57,535 nucleotides of DNA. Origin: Helicobacter muridarum. GTDB lineage: Bacteria; Campylobacterota; Campylobacteria; Campylobacterales; Helicobacteraceae. Below are positions 39,105-49,807 of the stretch, one piece after another; position 1 is the first letter of the stretch; each line of letters opens with the position of its first letter. The notes beneath the pieces were generated by a model. The model ran no database searches and was not told the DNA's origin. It worked only from the letters and a program-made list of their open reading frames with translations. The DNA is taken from positions 1 through 57,535 of the forward strand of contig NZ_JRPD02000013.1 in NCBI RefSeq assembly GCF_000765805.2, read 5' to 3'. The position numbers were made by a program, and so were the translations under genes.

Positions 39105-40148
39105 ATGTTCTCTCTTGCAAATCGCCGTTATACAGGAGCAAAAACAAAGCTTTTAGATTCTATTGATAAGAGTATTTTAAAGAATTTTGATTATAGGAAT
39201 AAAAGCAATCTTAGCTTTTTTGATGTGTTTGCTGGCACGGGTGTGGTGAGTGAGTATTTTGCCAAGAAACCGCAATTTAGCCATTGTGTAATGAATGACT
39301 TTTTGCATTCAAATTTTGTGATTTATCAAGGATTTTTCGCTCAAGTTAGATACGATAAGGAGAAGTTAGAAGCCTTAAAGCAAGAGTTTGCCACTTTGGA
39401 TTCCAAAAAATTACTAGAGAATTACTACTCAAAGCACTTTGGGGGTAAATTCTTTAGCCAAGGCGATAGCAAGATTATAGGCTTTATTCGTGATAGACTA
39501 GACAATCTTTTAGAGACAAAAGCGATAAACAAACAGGAGTTTTACATACTTTTAAGTTCCTTACTTTATAGCACAGATAGAATCGCAAATACGGTGGGAC
39601 ATTATGATGCCTATCGCAAAAAGATAGTATTACAAGATAGATTTCACTTTGAGCTTATTTCACCTTTGCAAACATACTCAAGAATTGAGATTTACAAAGA
39701 AGATTCTAATGCTTTAGTGCAATATTTTGTGAAGCAAAAAAGATATATTGATATAGCCTTTATTGACCCGCCCTATAATTCTAGGCAATATAGCAGATTC
39801 TACCATTTGCTAGAAAATTTAGCCCAAAATAAAAAGCCAGAGCTTTATGGAGTAGCATTAAAGCCAAAGCCTGAAAATTTAAGCAAATATTGTAAAGCAG
39901 AAGCAAAAGAAGCATTTAGAGATTTAATAGAGTCCTTAGCAAAAATATCTAAAATACTTGTGGTGACTTATAATAATACTTATAGTGCAAATGCAAGAAG
40001 CAATGCAAGATTAAGCAGTGCAGAGATAATAAATATTTTAAAGAGTGTAGGAGAATTAAAGATTTTTGAATATGATTTCAAAGCCTTCAGCAGCGGTAAA
40101 AGCAATTTAAGCAATTACAAAGAAAGGGTATTTATATGTCAAGTGTAA
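39105..40148 (+). CDS. D12-class adenine methyltransferase, first of a type IIS pair
   Basis: A 347-residue N6-adenine DNA methyltransferase: FAGTG (residues 42-46, SAM binding) and DPPY (221-224, catalysis), with a KTKLL-type N-terminal motif. It overlaps the next methylase gene by 13 bases, and both precede an AlwI-type nuclease. Asymmetric type IIS sites need two methylases, one per strand, so this is most likely the partner for one strand. The frame is intact, with a plain AAGGG-type site before the ATG. Confidence 0.85.
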   Translation: MFSLANRRYTGAKTKLLDSIDKSILKNFDYRNKSNLSFFDVFAGTGVVSEYFAKKPQFSHCVMNDFLHSNFVIYQGFFAQVRYDKEKLEALKQEFATLDSKKLLENYYSKHFGGKFFSQGDSKIIGFIRDRLDNLLETKAINKQEFYILLSSLLYSTDRIANTVGHYDAYRKKIVLQDRFHFELISPLQTYSRIEIYKEDSNALVQYFVKQKRYIDIAFIDPPYNSRQYSRFYHLLENLAQNKKPELYGVALKPKPENLSKYCKAEAKEAFRDLIESLAKISKILVVTYNNTYSANARSNARLSSAEIINILKSVGELKIFEYDFKAFSSGKSNLSNYKERVFICQV

Positions 40149-41056
40149 ATCCTGTAAATCCCCATTCCTTTATCGCAAGTCCGCTTAATTATATCGGTGG
40201 CAAATATAAACTTCTTTCGCAAATTTTTCCTCTTTTCCCAAAAGATATAAATCTTGCTTTAGATCTATTTTGTGGTGGGGCAAATGTAGGCGTGAATTTT
40301 GATGCCAAAAAGATTATTTTAAACGATTCTTTAATAGAGCTCACACAATTTTACCAAGCCCTGCAAAATGAAAAATTACAAAACATTTTTGAGAATATTT
40401 GGCATATTATTGATTCCTTTAACTTATCAAATTCAGCAAAATATGGCTATGAGTTCTATCAATGCAATAGTGCAAAAGGTTTATCAAGTTATAATAAAGA
40501 ACATTTTTTAGCCCTAAGAAATCATTATAATCAAACAAAAAATCCACTTGATTTGTTTGTTTTAATTATTTTTTCCTTTAATAATCAAATCAGATTTAAT
40601 AGCAAAAGAAAATTTAATCTACCTTGTGGAAAACGAGATTTTAACAAAAATATGCAAGAAAAATTAAGGCAATTTACTATTAATTTACAAAGCAAAAATA
40701 TTCAAATTTTAAATGTGGATTTCAGAAAGTTTCCCTTAGATATTTTGGATTCCAAAAGCTTTGTTTATATTGACCCACCTTATTTTTTAGCTACTGCTCC
40801 TTACAATGAAAACAATGCTTGGGGATTGCAAGACGAATTAGATTTATTAGAGTTTTTAAATATTTTAGATTCTAAAAAGATTCGTTTCGCTCTCTCAAAT
40901 ACAATTTTTCACAAAGGCAAAGAGCATACAATTTTACAAAATTGGTTAGAAAAAAATAAGCAATTAAAGATACATTTTTTGGATTTTTCCTATAAAAATT
41001 GCAATTATCAAACCAAACGAGCGGATTCTGTAGAAGTGCTAATTGCAAACTATTAA
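40136..41056 (+). CDS. D12-class adenine methyltransferase, second of a type IIS pair
   Basis: A 306-residue Dam-like N6-adenine methyltransferase. LNYIGGKYKLL near the N-terminus and LFCGGANVG bind SAM; DPPY at residues 213-216 is catalytic. It overlaps the upstream methylase gene and sits nine bases before the AlwI-type nuclease gene, so the three form an operon. It probably methylates the opposite strand from its neighbour. Intact. Confidence 0.87.
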   Translation: MSSVNPVNPHSFIASPLNYIGGKYKLLSQIFPLFPKDINLALDLFCGGANVGVNFDAKKIILNDSLIELTQFYQALQNEKLQNIFENIWHIIDSFNLSNSAKYGYEFYQCNSAKGLSSYNKEHFLALRNHYNQTKNPLDLFVLIIFSFNNQIRFNSKRKFNLPCGKRDFNKNMQEKLRQFTINLQSKNIQILNVDFRKFPLDILDSKSFVYIDPPYFLATAPYNENNAWGLQDELDLLEFLNILDSKKIRFALSNTIFHKGKEHTILQNWLEKNKQLKIHFLDFSYKNCNYQTKRADSVEVLIANY

Positions 41057-41065
41057 GGCAAAGCA

Positions 41066-42940
41066 ATGAGATATGATTATTTTGGCAACACGAGTTTAAG
41101 GGTAAAGAATTTACTTTATAATTTTGAAAGTCAATTACTTTTATTTGAAGATCTTTTTAAGAATACAGATGAAACTGATGTTTGGGCTAATGATTCGGAA
41201 TTACAACTACGATATTTGGAACTTTTAGAGCAACATAATCTTTTAGAATCTAAAAATAAAACCACGCATCTAGGCACTAAAGATGCAAGGGTAAAGTCTG
41301 CTCCTCTAGAGGATTACAATCTTATTAAACGCAAAGACAAACAACTAACAAAGCAAGGCTATGAACTCTTAAATCTTATCAAAAATCAAAGCTATAAAAT
41401 CAATAATGAATTTTTGCAAATTGATTTAATTTCTTTATTCTTTCTTAAAGCAACACTTAATTTTTCAAAAAGTGATAATTTATTGCAAAAATATTTAGAA
41501 ATTTTTAAACCATTTAATGGAAATTTAGATATTGAGATTTTTACACTTTTGCCACTTGTGAATAACTTTAAAAACACACAAGATTTCATACAAACTTTAC
41601 AGAATAAAACAACTATACAAACTTTACTTTTACAAGATTCCGCTTACAAGCAAAATTTGCAAATATTTCTAAATGATTTAGAAAACAATGCTTTGAGAGT
41701 TGATTATTTCAAAACAGCAAAGGGTGAAAAAACAGCTTTAAGTATTGTTAAAACATTACAAGAAGTATTTTTACCTTTTAAGGACTCTAAAAACACACAA
41801 GATTTAGAAAAATTATTCAACCCAAATGAATATGAAGATTTTAAGAAACTTTATTTGCCTTATCTTACTAAGCAGAATAAAAAAGCAGATAAAATTAAAG
41901 ATTTAACAAAGTTTTGTGAAGGAAGTTTAGAGGAATTTGGCAAGAGATTTTTTAAATTTATTTTTGAAGCGAGAATATGGGCAAATTTACATGATTATTT
42001 GGATTTGAATCGCAGATATTTAAATCTTACAGGTATTTTTGAATTTGATAAAGACAAAGTGAGTGTTAATACAATTTTTGCAATCATCTTAAAACATTCA
42101 AAACATAATGAAATTTTAGAAAAAATAGCCAAAAACACAATTTCAGAGAAACTTTTAAGTGAATATTTTAATAACAAAGAATTTGAAAAATATTTTAAAG
42201 AATTGGGTATTGCAAATCATCAAGATATTAAGAATTACAAATATAATTTAGACAAAGAGAAGCTTGAAAATCTTTTGCAAACAAGATTTCAAAAAGAGTA
42301 TATTATTGAAATCTTAAGGCTTTTTGAAAATAGAAAGAACGATAAACTTATATTTGAAAAAACAACCACAGAAGCTACAATTCCTACGATTTTTGAATAC
42401 ATTATTGCTATCGCTTGGTACTATATTGATAACAATAAAATTGAATGCATTTTACAAGCTGGGCTTAGCTTAGATTCTAATCTTTTGCCAAAATCCCACG
42501 CGGTAGGAGGAAATGCGGATTTTGTTTATAGCTATAAAAATCATCATTTAATGATAGAGGCAACATTGACAGAAAAGACAAATCAACGCAGGGCAGAAAT
42601 GGAGAGCGTTTCAAGACATTTAGGAAATCTTTTGTTGAGTTTAGATTCAAATCGGCGATCAAAAAGTTATGGAATTTTTATTGCGCCTTATTTGGATAAA
42701 AATGTATTAAATGATTTTAGAAGTCGCCTAAATTGCTATTTTGAGAATGAAAATACATATATTTCAGGAATGAAAATTTTGCCATTAAGCACACAAGATT
42801 TAATTAAAATTTTAGAATCTAAATCAAGCTACAACGATCTCTTCCCAACATTCCAAAAACTCCTCGCAAGTAGTGAAACTTGGGGTAGCAAATGGTATCA
42901 AACCCAAATAAAAACAATGATAAACAACTTACAATCTTAA
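41066..42940 (+). CDS. AlwI-family type IIS restriction endonuclease
   Basis: A 624-residue protein with the C-terminal nuclease signature of the AlwI family: HAVGGNADF with Asp485, IEATLTEKTNQRR with Glu498, then MESVSRHLGN. AlwI itself recognises GGATC and cuts outside it; the site of this enzyme is not known, although two adenine methylases alongside fit an asymmetric, A-containing site. Length suits the family. The frame is intact and the operon looks functional. Confidence 0.82.
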   Translation: MRYDYFGNTSLRVKNLLYNFESQLLLFEDLFKNTDETDVWANDSELQLRYLELLEQHNLLESKNKTTHLGTKDARVKSAPLEDYNLIKRKDKQLTKQGYELLNLIKNQSYKINNEFLQIDLISLFFLKATLNFSKSDNLLQKYLEIFKPFNGNLDIEIFTLLPLVNNFKNTQDFIQTLQNKTTIQTLLLQDSAYKQNLQIFLNDLENNALRVDYFKTAKGEKTALSIVKTLQEVFLPFKDSKNTQDLEKLFNPNEYEDFKKLYLPYLTKQNKKADKIKDLTKFCEGSLEEFGKRFFKFIFEARIWANLHDYLDLNRRYLNLTGIFEFDKDKVSVNTIFAIILKHSKHNEILEKIAKNTISEKLLSEYFNNKEFEKYFKELGIANHQDIKNYKYNLDKEKLENLLQTRFQKEYIIEILRLFENRKNDKLIFEKTTTEATIPTIFEYIIAIAWYYIDNNKIECILQAGLSLDSNLLPKSHAVGGNADFVYSYKNHHLMIEATLTEKTNQRRAEMESVSRHLGNLLLSLDSNRRSKSYGIFIAPYLDKNVLNDFRSRLNCYFENENTYISGMKILPLSTQDLIKILESKSSYNDLFPTFQKLLASSETWGSKWYQTQIKTMINNLQS

Positions 42941-43411
42941 AATAATTGCTCTATCTATCTGGTCTTGGGTCAATAATATATAATAAGATAAATCTGCCTA
43001 CATCCACCCCCCCTCTTTCTACTACAATCTGCTTCATTTTTCATTCTATTTTATTTATTCTATTTGTAAGGCTTTTATACTCTTTAGCTCCTTTGAATTT
43101 ATCCTTAATATTTTTGCCTCTTTTTTTACTCCCAAATGTCTTTTAATCAAAGCTTTTTACATTGTCTTTTTAAATACTACAAAGCAAAATCATATCATCT
43201 CACTTAATAAATAGGCTTTGTCTAATAGCGATTTTATCTATGACAATTATTTGTAGATGCACAAAGATAACAAAAGATGCTTTAGAGAAATGCCCTAAGC
43301 TATACTTGTTATAGAATCTACTTAGAATCAAAAAAATATCTATTTTATAAATAAAAGCTTAATAGAATCTTTTAAGATAATAAAATTCAAATAAGCACAA
43401 AAGGAGTTCAA
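42941..43411. other. Intergenic, nothing recognised
   Basis: About 470 bases after the AlwI operon. A hydrophobic 66-codon frame (42946-43146) has no ribosome site and low-complexity content, so I do not call it. There is a short C run near 43017. An AAGGAG site just before 43412 belongs to the next gene. Confidence 0.4.
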
Positions 43412-44538
43412 ATGCAATATTTTATGAAATTAATCTTGGCTAAATCTTTGTTTTGCTTTGTTCTTGTCTCTCATTTATGGGGTGCAGATATCACAGCAAA
43501 TCCTGCGACAAAGATTCCAGAAGTCGATGAAAGCTCATTGAAACTATGCTTTCGCGTCTTATTTATGGAGCAAAATGTGATGAAATGGCGATGATTTCGC
43601 ATTTTGACCCTAGTGTGCTTTGGGTATATGATAAAGATAAAATTAATATCAAAAATATCCCAGATAAAATCCGCTATATTCGCTTTGCAGGTAAGATTCT
43701 ATCAGGTGGTATTTCGAACGGAAATAGCACCTATACAAGCCCTAGTAGAGACTTTTCTTATACACTTAATGGGACAGATTTAGAGATTACAAGTATTTGC
43801 GATAAACAGCATCTTACCTTAAACAATTACAACAAAGAAGAAGAGCCCTACAACCTCAAACTTCGCCCAAAACCAGCCAAAGAAGTAGCTATTGTAATCA
43901 ATGTCGCAAATTCAATGAGAGATTATGTCTTTGCTTTTAAAGAGATTGCTCCATTTGTTGCTAAACATATACTTGAGGAAAACAAGGGCAATTATTCTAA
44001 AATCACGCTTGTAACCTTTAGCGATTATGAGGTAAAAGATTATGATGATATGTTTAGTACTAATGAATTTATCGATAATGTCAAAAAATTAAAGGTTACA
44101 GATTCCCAAACAAAATTTATAAATTACGCACTAATTGAGGCAATGAGGCATTTTACAAAGGATAATGGTTTGAAAAAAGAAATTTATCTAATTACTGATG
44201 GCAATCCAAGCGATATGAGAAGTGCGGAAAAAATGCTCTATCTCACAAAGAATCTTAATCGCAATATCGTGCAAAATAGCGGTGGCTCTAAGAAAAATTG
44301 GGTTACAATCCACACTATAGCCTTGAATAAAGATCTTAATGTCCTAAAAGAGCTTACTCTTGCTACAGGTGGGAATTTCTATGAGCCAAATGGATTTTAT
44401 CAATTTAAAGAAATGATTTTAAAACTAAGTAATGATGGCAAAGATGTAAGTCCTAAAGAAATAGGCAATGAAATTGTGCCTAGTAAAACACATCAAATTT
44501 ATGACCCTGATAATCCAGACAATCCGCCTAAAAAATAG
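43412..44538 (+). CDS. Exported von Willebrand A (vWA) domain protein, one-base frameshift
   Basis: The start at 43412 has AAGGAG and encodes a clear signal peptide (KLILAKSLFCFVLVSHLWGA). Near 43544-43556 the frame shifts from ESSLKL to MLSRLIYGAKCDEM; the second frame is then open to 44538. The vWA domain (about 43880-44450) has VAIVINVANSM where a metal-binding MIDAS site normally reads DxSxS, so the first Asp and a Ser are replaced by Asn and Ala. The later Thr (QTKF) and ITDG Asp are present. It is probably a periplasmic or surface binding protein with weakened metal binding. It ends in a proline-rich tail. Single-copy lesion, possibly an error. Confidence 0.7.
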
Positions 44539-45039
44539 AATCTTATCGTGCTTACTAATAAACTTGTATATAAAGTAAAGCAGACTAGTCTGCTTATATA
44601 ATATTTTAAGTTTAGATTTCGGTAAGGATAAAAATGGAATCTAAGTTTTGCATTTTTGATCCCAATTCTAAAATATATCAAATGTAAGTATGTTCACTTT
44701 TTTGAAATATTCAAATATTCTAAAGCCTAATTTTGGATTCTTAGAGAAATCAATGATAAGAGTTTACTATTTTTTGAAATTATAAAAATTACACAAAACA
44801 CAAATTAAAGTGCTATTTTTGGAAAAAGCAAGGGAAAAACTTCTAGTTTTATTAAATTAACTTTACAAAAACTAGCTTATTAGTATATATGATGAGATTT
44901 AAACTTTGCTACATAGGCAATCATTCGCCATAACCTAAACCCACATACGCCAATTTGCACTTACTCACTTTAAAGCTAATAAGGTGGCAAGATTTCATCA
45001 TGGATTGCATAAATACATTTTGGATTTATATTTACACTA
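44539..45039. other. Intergenic, AT-rich
   Basis: About 500 bases between the vWA gene and the converging type ISP relic. I see no intact frame. Minus-strand bases toward 45040 fade into the ISP C-terminus. Confidence 0.4.
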
Positions 45040-46200
45040 ACTCAATATTTACAATTTGTTTTTCTATCTCTAGACTTTTATCTAAGCTTTAGATAACTTT
45101 TTGAAAGTATCTAAAATCTATCCCCTCTCCTTTGTAGCTTTTAAGGTATTTATTTAACACAACATAACCACCGATTTTATATTCTCAAACCTACCTACTC
45201 ACATTGCAAAAATATAAGCTCTCATTAATAAAGTGCCTTTGTTCTGTCTCATCATAGGCAATCTTTTCAATTTTTAAGTTTTTGTTTTTAATATCTTTAT
45301 ATTGTGCCTCACCGATTGTCTTACTCATTCTTAGCTCCTTTGTTTATATAAAGTGGAAAAACATAGCTTCCGCTATCCACTAAATGCAAATCAATACTAT
45401 TTTGGGTGATAAAAATATTGTTTATTTCTTGGAGTTTGCACCCTCTATCGCACACTAAGCCTAGATTTTGCATTAGATTCTCTCCTTGAGATAAAGCGCA
45501 AATATATGTCCAGCTCCAGTGTTGCCACCACCCATTAGACTTAAATCTACCAAAGTGTTCGTTAATATCGCATATTGCCAAGTCCAGATTAGTCTTGATT
45601 GTCTTGCCACATTTAGCCCTATATTACAAGCCATTCTCATGATTTTTACTCTCTCTTATTGTGAATCTTGCATTAAATGCACTTCTATTAACTGCATTCC
45701 TAGTTTGATTAATTGCAAAAACTTTTCTTTGGATTTTACAAAAGGCACTTTTGGGAAGTCAATTTTTAGAAAATCAATATACTTTTCTCTATAGTCATTA
45801 TGGAATAGCACCGCATAAATATAGCCCAAAATCGCCTCGGGTGTAAAATGCTCTTGGTATTTAGAATCTATAAATTCTCTAAATTTAGGTGTGAAGTTTT
45901 CTACCCAATTGTTTTTGCCATTTTGAACCACCACTTTGTTATTTTGAACCTTTAGTAAAATATCTCTCTTAGAATCTTGTGAGATACTTCGGGCTTTACC
46001 CTTAGTATGGCAATCCTTAGAATCTTTAGTAGATTCTGTGTTTTTACATAAAGGGGGCTTACTTGCTCCCCTCCTCTGCGATAGAAATTTATATCTACTA
46101 TTTTATCGCTTATGGCAACTGTATTAAATTCGTTATCACCTATCGCACTTGCTTGACGAGAAGTAAGCAAAGCCATATTCCCAAATCACCTAAAAAATGT
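45040..46200 (-). pseudogene. Type ISP restriction-modification enzyme, C-terminal relic
   Basis: On the minus strand, several frames give in order: NMALLTSRQASAIGDNEFN with VAISDKIVDINFY (46176-45952), ENFTPKFREFIDSKY with FTPEAILGYIYAVLF and IDFPKVPFVKS (45934-45656), a FITQNSIDLHL and SYVFPLYI stretch (45581-45321), IAYDETEQRHFINESLYF (about 45290-45200) and EYKIGGYVVLNKYLKSYKG (about 45170-45120). These are hallmark C-terminal specificity segments of the large single-chain type ISP enzymes. The segment order is partly scrambled by duplication or insertion and there are many stops; nuclease, helicase and methylase parts are absent. Confidence 0.65.
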
Positions 46201-46583
46201 CGAAATACATCATAAAGAGGCAAGTTCTTTAAGGATTTCATCAAAATTTCTTTGAAATAAAGTTCGATTTTAAATATTTTTACATTAAAAATAGATGCTT
46301 TTAAAATGCTTATCTCACATATCCATTTCTCCTTTTAGTAATTTTAGCAACATTATATCGCGCAAAGATTCTAGGTTTTGAATCTGCTTAGAATTATTGT
46401 AGATTTATCCAAATAAATCTTTACAAGATTAAAAACCTTGCAATTCTTTATAACTAGGCTTTAGAATTGGAATCTTTGAAAATTTTGTTGTATTGAGATT
46501 CGTTGTAGCTACTCCACCATTCTACATAGCCTATAGTTCATTAAATGATTCTTTCATAAAACAATACAAAAATATCTAAAACA

Positions 46584-46904
46584 TTACTTTGGTAGAATAA
46601 TGGAATTTATTTGTGAAATTTGCGTATTCAGAGAGACTCTTGCTGCTGAAATACAGCTTACACAAGTGCTTAATGGAGGTAAAGTTTTTGTTGGCTGAAA
46701 GGCTAAATCTTTTTGAGTTAATGTATCGGTGGCTTTAGTGATAAATGTGTTATGGTGCATATCAGGGATTTTTATAAAAGGAATCTCGCCATTAAAATAT
46801 TCTTTTTGGGATTTTGGTAGAGTTTTACCACAAATTATATTCCCATAATCTCCTAATATAGAATCGTTTTTATAAGAGAGGAGGAGAGGAGCTTGAATGT
46901 GCAA
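46584..46904 (-). pseudogene. HsdS-type recognition-domain fragment
   Basis: An open minus-strand frame of 106 codons with GDYGNIICGKTLPKS, IPFIKIPDMH and LPPLSTCVSCIS, the standard start and middle of a type I/IIG specificity domain, then a likely frameshift (ISAARVSLNTQIS where families read IGTVGLVSLNTQI). No complete gene surrounds it. 46200-46583 and 46905-47108 hold no recognisable gene. Confidence 0.6.
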
Positions 46905-47108
46905 GTATGGGTTAGTGCTTCGTTGATACGCAAAGTCGCTTTATCCCCATCTCAAACTCCCCCACCCCACCGAGACAATGCTTTTTTGGTTTGCAGGGTG
47001 TGTTAGCGATGGCAAAATAGACTTTTAAGTCTTTGTGTGTGCCATTTAAAAAATTATCCCAGCTATTCCATTGCATTTAGCTAGAGTCAATTTGTCTTAT
47101 AGCTAAAT

Positions 47109-47372
47109 TCATCTTTGCAAGTCGCCAAGTCGTTTGGTTATTCTCTTATCCATAAATAGAAATATCACTAATGTTGTCCTAATGGCTTTGCTCGTATAGC
47201 TCACTTTATGCAAACATTTTGCTGCTTCTACAACAAGGGCTAAACATATACCCAAAAGTATGGCTTTAGCATTACAACAAGGGGTTCTACAATGCTTTTG
47301 GGAGCGTAACACTGTTGCATCTTTTTGAAATTTAAAATCCATTTAGTATTATAATCCTGCCATTTTGTATTT
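47109..47372 (-). pseudogene. Unrecognised fragment with decayed copy of reductase leader
   Basis: The minus-strand sequence at about 47372-47318 (GGCAGGAT, TATAAT, then ...AAATGGATTTTAAATTTC) closely resembles the promoter -10 and leader of the aldo/keto reductase gene at 51312-51279, but the TTGACA and palindrome are lost. The 77-codon frame that follows is not a Tat leader and I do not recognise it. It is probably a relic of a former regulon member. Confidence 0.4.
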
Positions 47373-47462
47373 CTTAAGGGGGAGTAGAAAATTTATTAAA
47401 GTGATTGGAATGCTCTTAAAATATCATGTGATTAAATTAAGATTATGCTTGTATAATACGAT

Positions 47463-48030
47463 ATGGAAAAAGAAATGACAAAGCCTCCATATTTGCGATT
47501 AAATCAAGTATTTTACAAATCAAGCCATAAAATGAACGAATTGCAAGATTGTAGTGTGCATTTAATCATCACTTCTCCGCCCTATTTTAATATCAAAGAT
47601 TATTCCAAAAATGGCTATCAAACCACGCAACATTCACAATCTAACAAAAAGATTTGGTGGCAATCAACGATTATAAAGATTATATTAATGCCTTACTTCA
47701 AGTGTGGAAAGAGTGCTTTAGGGTGCTAAAGCCAAATGGCAAACTTTGTATCAATGTGCCTTTAATACCAATGCTTAAAAAGGATTTAAACACGCATTAT
47801 AATCGCCATATTTTTGATTTGCAAAGCGATATTCAGCAGAGCATTTTAGAATCTACCCCTTTATTTTTGCTTGATTTATATATTTGGAATCGCACTAATG
47901 CAACAAAATCTCTAATATTTGGAAGCTATCCTTATCCAAGTAATTTTTACGCACAAAATACAAGTGAATTTATAAGTGTGTATGTTAAAGATGGCAAACC
48001 TAACTAAGATTCCACAAGAGATAAAATAGA
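47463..48030 (+). pseudogene. Truncated, frameshifted type II DNA methyltransferase
   Basis: A -10 TATAAT (47452-47457) sits six bases before the first ATG, so the message may be leaderless or start at the ATG at 47475. The first frame gives MNELQDCSVHLIITSPPY, the catalytic motif of beta-class (N4-cytosine or N6-adenine) methylases. Near 47650 the frame shifts to 47654-48007 (YINALLQVWKECFRVLKPNGKL). After 48007 a further shift reads LTKIPQEIK and then stops. The C-terminal SAM-binding FxGSGTT half is missing, so the protein would be inactive. A complete relative, 48923-49807, lies just downstream. Confidence 0.75.
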
Positions 48031-48074
48031 AAAGCAAGCTTTTAGTATAATGCCAAAAAAGGAGTAATTAATTA

Positions 48075-48933
48075 GTGTGGCAAAATAATGATGAAATAAA
48101 TTTTTTTGAAGGCGCATTGAGGGGTGGCTTTGCTACAGAAAAAGATTTGTTTTATAAAATTAACAATAAATCTCTAGCCTATATTCCAAAAAGTTGCAAA
48201 GATAATATTCCTACGCTTCAGTCAAGAGATTCTCTTATTGGTAGTTATACAGAAACTTGGTGTCAAAAATTATTGAAGCCTCTAGCTGATAAATTAGAGT
48301 TATTTGCTATAAATGGTGTAATATGCGAGGAATTAGGACTGATAAAGAGTTCGAGGGCAGATTTGGCGTTTTGCTCTACAAATGAAATCAATTAAAAAGC
48401 CAGTCAATATTAAGCTAATTTTTGAAACCAAAATGAGTATTGTTAATAATTATAAATTAATAGACAATGCCGTTAAATATGTCGGCGATTATACCATGCA
48501 TAAGGCTTTGCCCTCATTAACAAGAAGTGATAGTGTATTAAAAGCTATAGGAAAAGCAATCAACATTAGGGTGAGTTCAGAATCTGCGAGAAAACTTCCC
48601 ATTATTGTACTAGGCAATACACATATAAGCAATAATTATTTAGAAAAAATAGACCATTTGGGACAATATGGAATTTTGCAAAAAATAATTTCTCTCAATC
48701 CACATTTAAACTCTAACAAGGAATCTAAACTTAGATATTTTCAAACTCCAAAAGATACAAACGAACTCTATGAGATTTTAACAAAAGTCCCAGAAAGAGA
48801 CTTTTATTATTTTTCAGCAATGATAGAAAAGCAAGCACTAGGGAAAATCATTAAGCAATCAAGCACTAAAGGCAATGAAATAAAAATTGCTGAAGCATTT
48901 TTAGAAAAATTAAAGGCTAATTATGACGCGTAA
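48075..48933 (+). CDS. Probable type II restriction endonuclease, frameshifted, family unrecognised
   Basis: Two frames, 48075-48395 (GTG start, AAGGAG 11 bases upstream) and 48382-48933, overlap and evidently form one protein of about 285 residues with a one-base shift near 48390. Around the junction the sequence runs SSRADLAFC ... NIKLIFETKMSI, which fits a PD-(D/E)xK nuclease core (Asp, then Glu-x-Lys). The later part has VGDYTMHKALPSLTRSDS and ARKLPIIVLGNT. It overlaps the downstream methylase gene by 11 bases, so an R-M pair is the natural reading. I do not recognise the named endonuclease family. Confidence 0.6.
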
Positions 48934-49807
48934 TTCTCAAACATCATCATTTGGAGTAAGTGCTAGAATAGGACATAATTCTAGTAAATTTTATAATTCT
49001 AAACTCTATAAAGAGCTTGATATTAAGGCTGATAAAACAGCAAAAGAAAATAATATCGATAAAAATTATTTAGACAAAATTTATTTTCATAGTAGTGAAG
49101 CAATGAAAGAGTTGCCAAATAACAGTGTGCATTTAATGATAACTTCCCCTCCTTATAATGTAAGAAAGGATTATGATGATAATCTAAGTTTAAATGAATA
49201 TCTCAATCTTTTAAGAAATGTTTTTGGTGAAACTCACAGGGTATTAGTTAATGGTGGTAGAGCATGTATAAATATCGCAAATGTAGGTAGAAAGCCTTAC
49301 ATACCACTTACAATGTATGTTAATCAGATAATGCTTGAGTTAGGGTTTTTAATGCGTGGCGAGATTATTTGGAATAAAAGTGCAAGCAGTGGAGTAAGTC
49401 TTGCATGGGGAAGCTTTAAAAGTGCGAGCAATCCTGTCTTGCGAGATACGCATGAATATATTTTGATTTTTTCAAAAGGTGATTTTAAGAGAGATAAAAA
49501 TAATAAACAAGATTCTATTTCTAAAGAAAATTTTATGGAGTGGAGCAAGTCTATTTGGAGCTTTAGCGCAGTAAGCGCAAGAAAGATAGGACACCCTGCA
49601 CCCTTTCCTTTGGAATTACCAAAAAGATTAATTGAGTTTTATAGCTTTGAAAATGATATTATTTTGGACCCATTTATGGGTAGTGGCACAACTGCATTGG
49701 CGGCAATAGAGCTTAATAGACATTTTATAGGTTATGAAATTAATGAGGAATACATAAAACTAGCAAATAGTAAAATCTTAAACAAGCAAAATGTGTTACT
49801 TAAGTAA
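48923..49807 (+). CDS. Type II DNA methyltransferase (beta class)
   Basis: A 294-residue site-specific DNA methyltransferase with TSPPYN (about residues 75-80, catalysis) first and DPFMGSGTTALAA (about 250-262, SAM binding) last, the beta-class order used by N4-cytosine and N6-adenine enzymes. The N-terminal 50 residues are variable. It overlaps the upstream probable endonuclease gene by 11 bases and is intact, so it could protect DNA even while the endonuclease is frameshifted. Confidence 0.87.
   Translation: MTRNSQTSSFGVSARIGHNSSKFYNSKLYKELDIKADKTAKENNIDKNYLDKIYFHSSEAMKELPNNSVHLMITSPPYNVRKDYDDNLSLNEYLNLLRNVFGETHRVLVNGGRACINIANVGRKPYIPLTMYVNQIMLELGFLMRGEIIWNKSASSGVSLAWGSFKSASNPVLRDTHEYILIFSKGDFKRDKNNKQDSISKENFMEWSKSIWSFSAVSARKIGHPAPFPLELPKRLIEFYSFENDIILDPFMGSGTTALAAIELNRHFIGYEINEEYIKLANSKILNKQNVLLK

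Noticed and set aside
42946-43146. 66-codon hydrophobic frame after the AlwI operon
   Set aside because: No ribosome site, low-complexity T-rich sequence and no family resemblance.
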